The position numbers were made by a program, and so were the translations under genes. A DNA stretch of 64,000 nucleotides from Bathymodiolus brooksi (lineage: Eukaryota; Mollusca; Bivalvia; Mytilida; Modiolidae). Positions within the stretch are counted from its first letter, which is position 1, and the number at the start of each line of letters is the position of its first letter. Positions 22,290 through 32,994 of the stretch are shown here, piece after piece. Where the stretch lies: NCBI GenBank assembly GCA_963680875.1, contig OY804576.1, positions 79,551,668 through 79,615,667 on the forward strand. The letters are read 5' to 3'. A model generated the notes under the pieces. It saw only the letters and a list, made by a program, of their open reading frames with translations, was not told where the DNA came from and ran no database searches.

Positions 22290-23331
22290 TAAACAACATT
22301 ATTAAGAAAAAACTGGTATAAAGTGCTAAAGTGGGTCACTGGTCACTGTAATCGGGCGGCTGTATCGAGAAACAGATACGGCGTTGAAAAAACTGTTGAT
22401 ATTCATTAAATATTGATAAATGCAATAATATTTTATGTTTGTCTTCAAGAAATTTGACAGACAAAACCATGTGTGAAGTTTTATGACGAAATATCTCCGA
22501 TTTCTATGTAAATTTACGAGCTGAAGTGGGGAAACACCCACAGGTAATTTTAGCGATGTATTCTTATCTTGGACAAGAATAATGAGCGTCCTGATTGGAT
22601 GACCGATTAAAAACACACTGACTCCGCATGGTAAAAAGATGCATGTAAAAGAAATCTATGTTATATCTATTCATTTGTTTGATTCTGGAATATTATTGAT
22701 CATTGATTTAAAAAAGAAAAAAGGCGGAAAAAGGGGGGGGGGGGGTGAATTTTATTTGTGAATTTTACAGTTAAATAAATGTTATGTTTCGACAGTTTAA
22801 AGAGAAAAATAAAAATTTGTTGCGACTAAAGCTTAAATCAGCGTTAAAAACTGAACAAATATCAGTGGTTTTGTAAATGAGATTTATTTTAAATAGAAAA
22901 TCTGAATTTATTATTTATTAATTTATTATTAATGATACAATTGTATATCCCTTGGGAGGGGGAGGGAGGCTATGATGAAAATTTGAAATAAAAACACAGG
23001 ACCGGACGTTAAGCAAAAATAATAATCCAGGATTAGTTTTTTATTAAAAAAAATCCAGAATCCCTGTGTCCATGATTTTTTTTTTTTTTTTTAAGTTAAT
23101 AATATGAAATATTGACATCCACACTTGCCTTTTGGACAGCACATTTCTGTGTCCACACTTGCATTATTATAAATATATATCAACATAGCAAATTCATTCA
23201 GTCTGTCATTTCTACTCCCCCCAAAAATGCAAAATATATACGGGTGATTGGAATTCTTTTTGCATTAATATTGGTGGATGGGCGGGGGACTATAACATCC
23301 AAAGCACGAACTTTTGTCATATTACAACTTG
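22290..23331. other. About 1.04 kb present only in TLR segment copy 2
   Basis: Copy 1 reads directly from gactttattttaaa to ataaaaaatataag (about 10795); copy 2 has this block between. It has a 96-codon minus-strand frame (22326-22616) that I do not recognise, a G13 run near 22735 and a T-run near 23080. No inverted ends or target duplication could be defined. Confidence 0.55.
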
Positions 23332-23409
23332 TAAAATAAAAAATATAAGTGCCAAATATATCATTATTGGTGAACTATGACAATCCATAACGATAAGCAG
23401 AGAGTTTTA

Positions 23410-23874
23410 TCTATCAATAATTCTAGATTTGCAGAATTTCTTCCATTGATATATCCTCCAGAGCTGGAAGTTAAAGAGACCACCGATACAGCTTCGTCAG
23501 CATCATTTTTGGACTTATACCTCGAATTTGACGACAGTGGTCAACTCAGTACTAAAATTTATGATAAGCGGGACGACTTCAATTTTAAAATCATAAATTT
23601 TCCAAACATGTGCAGCAATATACCAGCTTCTCCTGCATATGGTGTTTACATCTCGCAATTGATTCGCTATGCAAGGGCCAGTAGCAATTATTCTGATTTC
23701 CTGAAACGTCATCTTCATCTGAGAAACAGGCTACTGGACCAGGGCTATAAAAAGATTCGCCTTATTCGATCTCTTAAAAAGTTTATATTCCGATACCAAT
23801 ATCTTGTCGAAATATATTCCGTCTCTGCAGAAAAAATTATAAGCGATGCATTTTCATATAGTGAAAATGCATAA
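23410..23874 (+). pseudogene. Penelope-like reverse transcriptase, C-terminal fragment
   Basis: About 155 codons are open to the TAA at 23872-23874. Visible blocks are LSINNSRF, IYPPELEVKETTDTASSASF, LDLYLEFDDSGQLSTKIYDK, DDFNFKIINFPNMCSNIPA, YGVYISQLIRYARASSNYSD, then a basic YKKIRLIRSLKKFIFRYQYL segment. From memory of the family this is the portion right after the RT catalytic Y-x-D-D motif (thumb and C-terminal extension) of an RT often annotated in invertebrates and related to Penelope-like elements. The subfamily is uncertain. The catalytic domain itself is absent. The first 11 residues of the open frame (from 23377) are host segment sequence shared with copy 1, so the insertion starts at about 23410. 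Copy 1 lacks it. Confidence 0.7.
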
Positions 23875-24243
23875 AGATAAAGAAGTCGCAAATGTCAAGA
23901 ATTTTTTTGTCAATGTGTGACGTAAAAGTATTTTTGACATTTACGTCACCGAATATGGTACTGCTTTGACAACTATTTTACCTATTTTGTTCCTGTATTT
24001 AAATACTGTTACAGTGACAGCCGGAACCTTTGAACCGTAATGAGAGCGGGAGGTTTGGCGCCTTAAAATCTGATTCAACCCACCATTTCTTTAGAAATGC
24101 CTGTACCAAGTCAGGGTCATTACGGTTTTCACAGTTTTCCGGTTGTTGACTGATTTTGTCTGTTTATATAATTATGAGTTTTGACTTTCCCTTTATAAGA
24201 TTGTTCGGAGTTCGGTAATTTTGTTATTACCTTTATTTATTAT
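23875..24243 (+). mobile_element. 3' region of the RT fragment
   Basis: Continues from the RT stop to ttattacctttatttat, where the host segment resumes (tataaaaagag). The first part contains an inverted pair of gacgtaaaagtatttttgac type. The block 23845-24235 is found in reverse within the Tc1-like element at 14290-14690. Confidence 0.65.
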
Positions 24244-24882
24244 AAAAAGAGATATGGATGTATATGAACATGCAAGCTATCCCACATTACACATAAACTC
24301 ACACTAAAGAAGTCAAGTAAAGGAATAGCGCAGAGTATTTGTGTATTCGACTTTTAAATGTATAAAATATACCATACTGTGAAAACAGTTAAATAAAAAC
24401 GTAGATATCACCAGGTACGCTCATAATCAAAATATTGGAAAGCCAAATAATTTGAAAGTCTTTGGGAGCAAGTAAACCAAAAGACCCAAACATGACAGCC
24501 AAGATCGGCTAAAGTCGACTAATGGCATGCTTACAATGCCACTTTTACAAGTCAGTAGTTTAAAGAATCCTGACATCGAAAATGTTCTTTCAATCAATGA
24601 CAACCAAGAAACAAATGGAAACCTTCAACATTGGTATCTTATATCACGTCGGGGTTGCCTGGTTATTTAAAAAAAAGACATTCACTAATCAAACACTTGC
24701 ACACGTCGATGGCGAATTTTTAAAATTACACTCCCATGGCATAATGTCTATATATTTCAGTCAAAGATATCCATTAATAAAAACGTAGATATCGAATTCA
24801 GTGTTAAAACACTTCAACATATTGATAAAACAGAATAAAAAAATACATTAAATAGCTTACTTTTTTTTCTAAAATATTTCAG

Positions 24883-24902
24883 AGTTAATTCACTATCGAA
24901 CA
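24883..24902 (+). promoter_or_regulatory. Exon start before the TLR copy-2 ATG
   Basis: The acceptor aaaatatttcag ends at 24882. The exon reads in frame through to the ATG at 24903, so an upstream exon could add residues. Confidence 0.55.
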
Positions 24903-27023
24903 ATGACGATTTCTGAAGTATATTTAGTGTCTAAATGTCTACTCAGACTACTAGTCTCCATGCTGATCTTTCGTCAAGCATCTACATCGCAGTGTCCACA
25001 TGTTTGTGAGTGTAACAACACAAGTCATTTAGCTACGTGTAGAGACCAACCTGGGTTGGATTATATTCCTACATTTCCAAACGACATAACGAAGTTAAAT
25101 TTTACAGGAAATAACCTGTCACATGTGAACGAAGCGACATTTCTAAATTTGACAACTCTCAACTTGGAGGTACTTACGCTGAGACACAATAACATCTTAA
25201 GCATATCGTCTAATGCTCTAAGTTCATTACTACATCTCCGAAGTCTCGACTTAAGTGGAAATGGCTTACTAAACACAACACAGGTGGCAGCATGTCTAGA
25301 AAACCTCCACTCAACATATATTACCGATATTCGGATTAATTCCTTTGGTTGGTATGAGGAGCCCACAGACATTTATTTATCTCTGTCATCATACAATATA
25401 ACAAAGTTAACCATGAATCGAAATTATTTCAAACATCTCAACATCAGTGCTATTGGTCGCCATTTACCAAACCTGGCTTCTTTAGACGTTTCCTTCAACA
25501 ACGTGCAAAATATTACAACGGGAAGGCTACCGAACATGATAGAATTGAAACTACACCATAACTATATCGATGTCGATGGAATGTTTTATTCTAACGGGTA
25601 TTGCAACTTTCCAAACCTCCAGATTATTAACTTGGGTTCAAATTTTGTGAATTATTTTGAAAACAGGTTCTTTTGTCTTGATAACCTTGAGACACTAGTT
25701 CTTGATAAAAATCCCGTTAAACAAATTCATTCTAATAGTTTTGTAAATTTGACGTCATTGAAAAGTCTACATCTAAATAATATGGGTGATCGTTTGTTCA
25801 ACATACACAAATATGCCTTTAAAAGTGAATCTTTGAATGTTCTGACATTTTCGAAGAATCACTTCTCATTTACAACTACTGCAAAATATACATACTTCGA
25901 TGCTGACTACATTTTCAGCGGGATTCAAAACTTGGAGGAACTAGATCTGAGTGAAAATTATTTCAACATTTCGGATGGAGTTTTATCTAGAATGTTATCT
26001 GGATTAACCAATATTCGAACATTGACAATCATGTCGAGTAAACTTACGACGATTCCCTCTAATATCTTTGTCAACATGTACCATCTTGAGGTGCTAAACT
26101 TGGCAAATAACCATATGAATGCATGGTCAGGAGTCAAAGTGTTCGGGAATATATCTTCACTCCGGTCAATACGTTTGGATTCTAATTACATTAATGTTGT
26201 TAAAGAATCGTTTTTCCCAGAATCGTTGATTGCGAATCTCACAATGGTGAACATGGCCTTCAATCCATTTTACTGTCGTTGTCAGAATCTATGGTTCCGT
26301 AAGTGGATTGATGAAAGACCAACCCTGTTTTCTAACTACCCAAACTACTATACATGCAATAATCCACCAGAGCTGAAAGGAACAAAACTAAAGGATTATT
26401 TTCCATCTGATAGTGAATGTAATCCCACAGACACGTTCGTTAATGTTGTTGCATCACTAGCGTTAATAGGAATATTCACGGTAATAGTTGTCAGCTTGAT
26501 ATACAAAGGACGATGGCACATTCGGTACTGGATATATCTCTATCGAACAAACCATAGCAGTTATATTCCCATAAACAGTGATGAGAATTACTTGTATTCT
26601 GGCTTTGTGGTGTATTGTGACGAAGATACAGAATGGGTGGTATTGAAATTTCTTAAAATTGTGGAAGATGAAAATGGTGCGAAATTATGTATTCACCATC
26701 GTGACTTCGAGGTAGGAAAACTAATTGTTGACAACATTGCAGAGAATATTGCTCAGAGTAAGAAAATAATTCTTGTCATGTCTGCGCCCATGATACAGAG
26801 TGATTGGTGTCTTTTTGAAATACGAATGGCACAGAGAAAATTTTTGAATGATGGAAATGGATCTCTGATAATTATAATGCTTGAGAATGTTTTGAAGAAA
26901 GATATGCCACAATCATTACGTAATCTTATTGACATAACAACATACATTACGTGGTCAGAAGATCCTTACGTACAAGAACGATTCTGGACAAATGTCGTAA
27001 ATGCTATCAAGGCACCATATTGA
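24903..27023 (+). CDS. Toll-like receptor, single-cysteine-cluster type (copy 2)
   Basis: A 706-aa tandem paralogue of the receptor at 11533, with the same plan: leader, LRRNT, about 15 LRRs, LRRCT, membrane helix about 512-534 and TIR about 563-703. It is intact. Differences from copy 1 are P14L, K66N, D151Y, Y193S, L242I, D254N, Q276H, D402N, K406N, E412K, W421R, F427S, A447T, T452A, C457Y, Q459R, H478N, E492K, S581L and K692E. Only two clearly synonymous differences are seen (codons 16 and 429). C457Y gives the more usual NPF-x-C-x-C start of the LRRCT. The BB-loop position is again valine (V604) where most TLRs have proline. The upstream 650 bases and the 5'-UTR acceptor are shared with copy 1, so similar expression is likely, but the copy-2 promoter region has a retroelement fragment about 0.66 kb upstream. 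Confidence 0.95.
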   Translation: MTISEVYLVSKCLLRLLVSMLIFRQASTSQCPHVCECNNTSHLATCRDQPGLDYIPTFPNDITKLNFTGNNLSHVNEATFLNLTTLNLEVLTLRHNNILSISSNALSSLLHLRSLDLSGNGLLNTTQVAACLENLHSTYITDIRINSFGWYEEPTDIYLSLSSYNITKLTMNRNYFKHLNISAIGRHLPNLASLDVSFNNVQNITTGRLPNMIELKLHHNYIDVDGMFYSNGYCNFPNLQIINLGSNFVNYFENRFFCLDNLETLVLDKNPVKQIHSNSFVNLTSLKSLHLNNMGDRLFNIHKYAFKSESLNVLTFSKNHFSFTTTAKYTYFDADYIFSGIQNLEELDLSENYFNISDGVLSRMLSGLTNIRTLTIMSSKLTTIPSNIFVNMYHLEVLNLANNHMNAWSGVKVFGNISSLRSIRLDSNYINVVKESFFPESLIANLTMVNMAFNPFYCRCQNLWFRKWIDERPTLFSNYPNYYTCNNPPELKGTKLKDYFPSDSECNPTDTFVNVVASLALIGIFTVIVVSLIYKGRWHIRYWIYLYRTNHSSYIPINSDENYLYSGFVVYCDEDTEWVVLKFLKIVEDENGAKLCIHHRDFEVGKLIVDNIAENIAQSKKIILVMSAPMIQSDWCLFEIRMAQRKFLNDGNGSLIIIMLENVLKKDMPQSLRNLIDITTYITWSEDPYVQERFWTNVVNAIKAPY

Positions 27024-28440
27024 TACCTATATATATATGTATATTGTAGTATGTAAGCATGTACACATGTAGTAGGAAATTGTATATTTTATATGTTATG
27101 CTTCGGTCCATATTATATTCTGGGAGCGACAGACCGGTCCATAAACGGACTTATGACCCTCAGTGACATGAACAATTTGTATATTCAGGGATAACTTGTC
27201 TGGTCGATGAAAACCTCGACATCTTTGATATTTGATATACGGTAGTGTTTCAATGTCAACTATAACATTGCGAGAATATATATTTAACGCACCGAACAAT
27301 GCGAGATAACTCTTGGGTATTTGACATAAGTTCCCAAAATGGTTTTCCTTTCTTTATTAGGTATTTATGGCTGTTTCGTGAATAATTGGCTGATTGAGGA
27401 AGATAAACTATATTTCTTAGTTCAACCAGACTGGAATTCAAACCCACCGTCGTACTCACTCGAGGCGGGCACATTACTATTATACTAGCGAGGCGGTCGT
27501 CATGTGTATTAATATATATATTTTTTTTTTTCTTTGAATATTATTAGTCATCATTAAATAAATATCACAGTTTATTAAATCGGCCATCACAGCTGTCATG
27601 GCTTATTTTTGTACTACGTCGCACAACACATTTGTCGGTACTTTCGTCGCATATTTTTGCGTGTTGTATAATGTCTTGTGGGCAATAGGACATGAGAATA
27701 AGTTTACAGCAAATTATGTAAGAGGCTGCATTGGCATGGGCCGATGGGTGGACATTTAGATTTCCACAGGAAGAGTAGATATAATGAATAGGATCGCTAG
27801 ATTTATTAGGTCTTCATTTAAAGCAAATACCGAACAGTGTTCGTTTCCGCTCCGAATGTGATTCTCTGCTGGAGAGTAGTATGTGCATCGGAGTTGGAAC
27901 AGCAATGAGAGTTTGCCTTTAAAGTTATTTAAAGGTGGAAATGCTATTTGCATTGGATGTCCATTTTCCGTCATGAATTCCATCATAATATGCTGTTGTT
28001 AGAATACAATACAAAACATGAACAATTAAATTGCATTGTCTTGTTAACAATCTGAATAAGGAGAATGCTCTTATACCTTCTTTCATTATGTTTGACTTCA
28101 AGCAATTGGACAAAAAACAAGTTTTAGATACCAAAGATTGAAGAGTATGAACAACTAAAATTGTTCAAGCAAAATGCATGCTATATATGCCCTAGGGAGA
28201 TCAACCTCACGCTAAATATTCGTCGTCTCCGATTTTAATGAACGTAATATCGTTACTACGGAAATATTTAACATTAAGGCTACCGTTTTCATAAATTATT
28301 GAACATAATTATTTACTAATGATTATAAAGAACTTGTAAGCACATATATTTCATTCAACCTGTAGAGATTTGATCAGAAAATGTATTCTCATTGTGTCTA
28401 GGAGGAAGTTGTGTATGAAAAGGTATCAATTAAAAAGGTA

Positions 28441-28931
28441 CACTTGACCGAGTCAAAAGTATTTCCCCACTAAGATATTTCCCTATATATTTCATATAAA
28501 ACCACTTATTTTCATAATATTCTCATGAAGTCATTCCTTAGCCGATTTTCATGAAATTTTCACCTTTAATAGTAGAATTATTAGAGTTTATTTTAATATC
28601 TTCATGTAATTTGTTCGAACTTTTATTTACAAGCATTTATGATTTAAACACAAATGTAAATTCTTGACGTCACGATTTTATATGATTATACAGTAAGATT
28701 TGGTGAAAAAAATTAAACTTTGTTTTTAAATCAATTCTTAAGGGAAAGTAGATATAAAATGATTTGAAAATTATGCGAAGAAGAAACTATATTTATTTCT
28801 GCATTTAATGCTGAAAATTTCATGAAAATCAGATAAGGAATAACTTCAAGAGAATGTTTTGAAAATAAATGGTTTTATATGAAATATATAGGGAAATATC
28901 TTAGTGGGGAAATACTTTTGACCCGTGAGTG
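28441..28931. mobile_element. Complete TA-flanked MITE (491 bp), Tc1/mariner-like
   Basis: Ends read CACTTGACCGAGTCAAAAGT and, reversed, CACTCACGGGTCAAAAGT. Each is next to TA (28439-28440 and 28932-28933). The arms continue through atttccccactaagatattt and atatttcatataaaacca for more than 100 bp. The inner arm ctatatatttcatataaaac is shared with the Tc1-like element at 13878, so the two families are related. Non-coding. Confidence 0.87.
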
Positions 28932-28933
28932 TA

Positions 28934-29120
28934 GATATCAGTGCACACGATACGCTTCTGGAACAACCTTCATCAGGTACGTTCAAAGTAAAAATATAGG
29001 AAAATCATATAATTTAAAAGTGCATGTACAGGATAGCCAAAATTAGCTAATGTCACCTATGTCTGAAGGACAACCTTAGCTTTTATAAGATTTACAGTAT
29101 TTGGGTATTGACAATAAAAT
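28934..29120. repeat. Dispersed repeat (gatatcagtgcacacg / tcatcaggtacg family)
   Basis: The sequence gatatcagtgcacacgatac...cttcatcaggtacgttc...aaaattagctaa recurs at 11020-11150, 24395-24520, 39380-39500, 39650-39830 and 40345-40680. It often lies near Penelope-like RT fragments (23410, 29480, 40697) and may be the untranslated part of that element. Confidence 0.55.
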
Positions 29121-29479
29121 ATGTTTTCATTATTTGAGAACTTTTAATTTCAATAATGAATATATTTCATAGTGATGATAAAAGAGATAAATATTCTAAC
29201 TGGACTTGAGAGGACATGATTTTTGCTCTTTTTTTTTTCTTTTTTTTTTTGCTAGACAACATTTTAGTTCGTTTCAGCACTCAAGTCTTTCGTCAAATTG
29301 TTTAAATTCCTATGGAAACGAATTGTACTCCTCTCATTGCTGATTTGTTTTTATACTGTAATGAATATAAATTTATAGTTAAATTTCCAAAAAGACCCTT
29401 CTTAAAAATCACGTATTAGTTTATTCAACAACTAATGTAGATAGACGATATCTTACCTGTAAACAATCCTAATTTCATT

Positions 29480-29620
29480 ACGTTTGTAATACCAATTTCT
29501 CTCTTCATCGCCACCTTTCGTTTCGTACCATCATATGGCGTTTACATTTCTCAATTTGTTCATTGTCCACGTATTTGTGATAATGTTTCTGACTTCAATG
29601 TTCGTAATCTCGTGATTTAA
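29480..29620 (+). pseudogene. Short relic of the Penelope-like RT C-terminus
   Basis: Translation gives VPSYGVYISQFVHCPRIC followed by DNVSDFNVRNLV, which parallels AYGVYISQLIRYARAS and SDFLKRHL of the fragment at 23410. Only about 40 codons remain. Confidence 0.55.
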
Positions 29621-29699
29621 AAAAAGAAAAACGTTTACACCAGGGATACCACTTTCATAAATTATTACTCTCTATAAAGGTCTTTTATATAAATACAAT

Positions 29700-31010
29700 T
29701 CTACCGGTACATCCCTTTTCCGCAAATCGATAGTCCTTTTCCGAAATGTTTTTTTCCCTTTTCCGAAAATTATTTTATCCTTTTTCGGCAAATTTTTTAA
29801 TGTCCTTTTTCCGAAAAAGTACCTCTTCCGTTAGCCAGGATAATACCTGTTGCCCCCTGCTCACCACGGGGAGGTGGAAGTAGGATTTTGAGCAGGATAT
29901 TTTTTTTAAGGATTTTTAATTTTATCACAAAATATTTGTGCGTTTTCCAACCGTATCAGGAGTAGCGACCCATGTGGAAGAGGATAATTACATGTTGGTA
30001 GTACAAAATGTTCAAGCACGTAATCTGCAAACTTGATGCACACCTCATTTTCAGGGGCATCGGCCATTAACTCCTCCACAAAGCAATCTTCAACCTCATT
30101 TGGAGGAAGAAAAGGTAGTTAAACAAAATCTAGTCAGCCATTTTCCAACATGTTCGTTCTTCTCTTTGTATTCCTTGCTTAAACCTATGCTCTGTATTTT
30201 TCTCCACCAACACTGTCCAAGATGGAAAGTACAACACCTTCTCGAAATCAAGATGAAGAGCTGTCGGAAGTAGGTACAAATTTTTGCTCTTGCAATAGTC
30301 TATTATGAGGGACCACATTGCTGTATAGCACATCTCCGTCTTTGATGGCAGAAGACAAAATACCAGAGGCACATAATATCCATTTTTCAAACCATGTATT
30401 GTGTACAGTTGACAGAAATAGCGAGGGCAGCACTTAAATGTTCCATCTATAAACAATTCATCCATTACTCTGCACATACACTGTAAGTTTGTCAGTGTTG
30501 AGAAAATGATAATGCTTTTTGTACACGTACCCGAAGGACTTGGGCTTCAGATTTTCGTTCGTCTGACTCCATGTTACATGTATGGTCATTTTTGGTTTTA
30601 ACAACGGAAATCCCATCCTTGTCAGTTGTTAGACTTCTTGCAAGATTTAGATTTGCTGCACCGGTACACAACATCTCCACTTTTCAAAACATTCATTTTA
30701 CGGTAAATATATTCAACCACAATTATAGCTGAATTTCCCCTATTTGTTTCAGTGTGTGTTACCTCCATGACTGTTGACCAGTAACTGATTTGTTTTAATG
30801 AAAACCAAATATCTGTAAGCGAAAACTCACTTTATATCTTAGTGTATGCTATCTTGTGCATGCAAATTTACCTTTGACTTACCTGTATTATACCTGTCGT
30901 ACCTGTATTTAACATCAATTAAAATTTTCGGAAAAGGGGTAAAGATAATTTGCGGAAAAGACCTATTAGCAATTTTTAAAATGTTCGGAAATGTCCTACG
31001 CCCAATTCTA
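29700..31010 (-). mobile_element. Decayed Mutator-like (MULE) transposon
   Basis: Inverted, TTTTCCGAAA-rich ends bound a transposase relic. The left end has ccttttccgcaaatcg and several ttttccgaaa units (29713-29815); the right end returns as tttcggaaaagg...atttgcggaaaag (30925-30960). The exact termini and target duplication were not resolved. Confidence 0.65.
29940..30700 (-). pseudogene. FLYWCH/MULE transposase pseudogene
   Basis: Read on the minus strand, an N-terminal piece (KMNVLKSGDVVYRCSKSKSC, then after a frameshift GISVVKTKNDHTCNMESDER) looks like a FLYWCH-type zinc finger. After a stop at about 30492 comes the MULE core, LFIDGTFKCCPRYFCQLYTI, then HGLKNGYYVPLVFCLLPSKT and LHLDFEK. 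This contains the DGTFK block with the first catalytic Asp and the expected LDFE. A frameshift near 30120 moves the frame to LPPNEVEDCFVEELMADAP. At least three lesions are visible. The product would have been a DDE-class cut-and-paste transposase; it is now inactive. Confidence 0.72.
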
Positions 31011-32055
31011 CATGCAGAGATTTTATCAATATGCATTGAACATATGAAGCAAGAAAAAATTTCACAACAAAACAGAAGCGAGACCAGATTTTAGCTAAAC
31101 ACCATCATGAAGCATTGATAATGAAACACACCAAGTAAAACAGAGGTCACGAGATCATATTAGAAATGTGTCTGTAATCAGTTAAGACGGTTTGGTCATA
31201 TAATTGTTGAAGTGATAGCTTTAGCTTTAGTCTCAAACTGTTATATTTCACTAGTTTGATTGTTTAATACATGTATCAACTTGCCCAAAACGAACAGTCT
31301 ATAATTTTGTTATAAACAAACCGCGTAGTGAGGAAATATTAGCATTTCTACTCAAATTTAGTATCCCGATATCAGTATTGTAGTATAAAATGTAGAAGAG
31401 GTAATAAAGCGTTGAAATTTTTAAATATTATTGTAGAATATCACAAATAATTTAAGACCATATCGAATATTCATAGAATCCATATCTGATTATCACCACT
31501 TGTTGTTCAAACTGGTTTCCTGTATCTTGTATGTCCCTTTCTAACATCTCAAGAATTGAAATAAGAGCTTTCGTATGCGGTTTGTTGTGTGTGAGCAGAT
31601 GGAGGGATATTGGCTTATTTTTGCATTTATCTGTATTTTTTTGCATTTTTGCGACAGCAATTTGAAGCGAAAAGTTAACGCCATCATTTTTAAAACAATC
31701 TTTCTAAAAGTTTATTTCAATTGTTCATTACCAGATCATTGGCAGTAAAATAGATTTCCCAAATCATTTTTATCTTTTACGTGAATACTTACATTTCGTC
31801 ATTGCTCAGTAGTTAAGATGCAAAGATTTATGAATCAAGACTTCCTTGTGAAATATTTCTCCTATTGGATTGTTGGTGTAGAAATCGATTTTATTTCATT
31901 ATGAAGACTGACAGTGATTACAAGCTCATATCAAAATTAGTTTTACCAAAAAACTCGTTCCTTTTAAAACAATATACAAAAATCACAACAGTAACTGAAC
32001 ATTTAATCACAAAACTTCTCTGATTATTGTAATATGTTTTCTCTAATTCTGCACT
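31011..32055. other. AT-rich stretch, nothing recognised
   Basis: Only short frames and no clear repeats. I saw no splice-bounded coding block. Confidence 0.5.
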
Positions 32056-32059
32056 TGCA

Positions 32060-32215
32060 TGACCACATCATTTCACTAAGAGGAGAGGATTGTGACCATA
32101 AAAATAGTTTATGTGCCAAGCCAGGAAAGGGGTATCAACTTTGCCCTTTTCTACGATTTTGATATTTGATTTTGGAAATGTTCAAACAAGTGTGGTATTT
32201 TTTGTTTTTCATTTT
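32060..32215 (-). repeat. Member of the dispersed family that seeds the 47-bp minisatellite
   Basis: On the plus strand it reads gcatgaccacatcatttc...gaccataaaaatag...ttctacgattttg...aagtgtggtatttttt, the reverse orientation of the unit family at 43505. It has internal deletions. Confidence 0.65.
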
Positions 32216-32994
32216 AAGGCTTATTTGAGAATAACGACACAAATGACAAACAGTAATAGTTCAGTATGGTTTTGACCACCACTAGGGAACAATATTAGAA
32301 TTACATACATATAGTTAGTACTGTCAGATACACAGGTCACACTAAATATAAAAGCGTCATAAATTTTGTATATGTTAGTGTCATTTTCTCACCTTACCAA
32401 ATCTTTGTCTGTCAGAAAGTCGATATTTAATTACCTTCGTGTAAAAATTTGAAAACAAAATTCCCATGACTAAATTTTCAACAGAAGAATGTTTAGAAAT
32501 AGACATCCAAATCTGGGGAATAAATTGCAATGAACAATAGCAATTGAAATAAATTACGTACTTATAGAACGTACATTACGAATGTGTCACCTGAAACATA
32601 CGTCAAATAATAATTTCAGTTACAGGAATAGCTAGCTAATCACTTTATTGTGGTTATTTTTGTCGGGTCAATATTCCACAGATGCCTGTTGAGGGGCTGG
32701 GGAGACTTTGGAGTTTCTATCATTGAATACGAATCAAAAGCTAGTACCCTAAATGAAAAAAACTATGAATTGTGTGAATAGTGAATTAGTATTTTTTATC
32801 TCGTAAATTTTAAAGAACATGTGAAAGGAATAATAATAATTGAACCAAATTTCGCACCTAAATTGGTTAATAAGCAATTTTGACAGGGTTCATAAATTAA
32901 ATAATGTTCAAACTATGCTCGACAGTTATTTTTGAAAAGTGAACGAAAGTACGTTAGCAACATGTTATCATATTTAAAGCTATATTCTAAAAAT
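32216..32994. other. AT-rich stretch, nothing recognised
   Basis: About 780 bases without a convincing frame, repeat or hairpin. Confidence 0.45.

Larger units (their letters stand above)
18761..28933 (+). repeat. TLR segmental duplication, copy 2
   Basis: The second direct copy starts with tactgaaatatacaagttg and ends with an intact TA-flanked MITE. It lacks the copy-1 insertions at 6747, 7792, 9272, 13878, 15109 and 16446. It carries its own at about 22290-23330 and 23410-24240. Coding divergence from copy 1 is about 1.1 percent (23 of 2,121 bases, counted by eye). Confidence 0.9.

Noticed and set aside
23377..23409. Start codon of the 165-codon RT-like frame
   Set aside because: The first 11 codons are TLR-segment sequence shared with copy 1 (about 10843-10875). 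The ATG is accidental and the retroelement piece begins near 23410.
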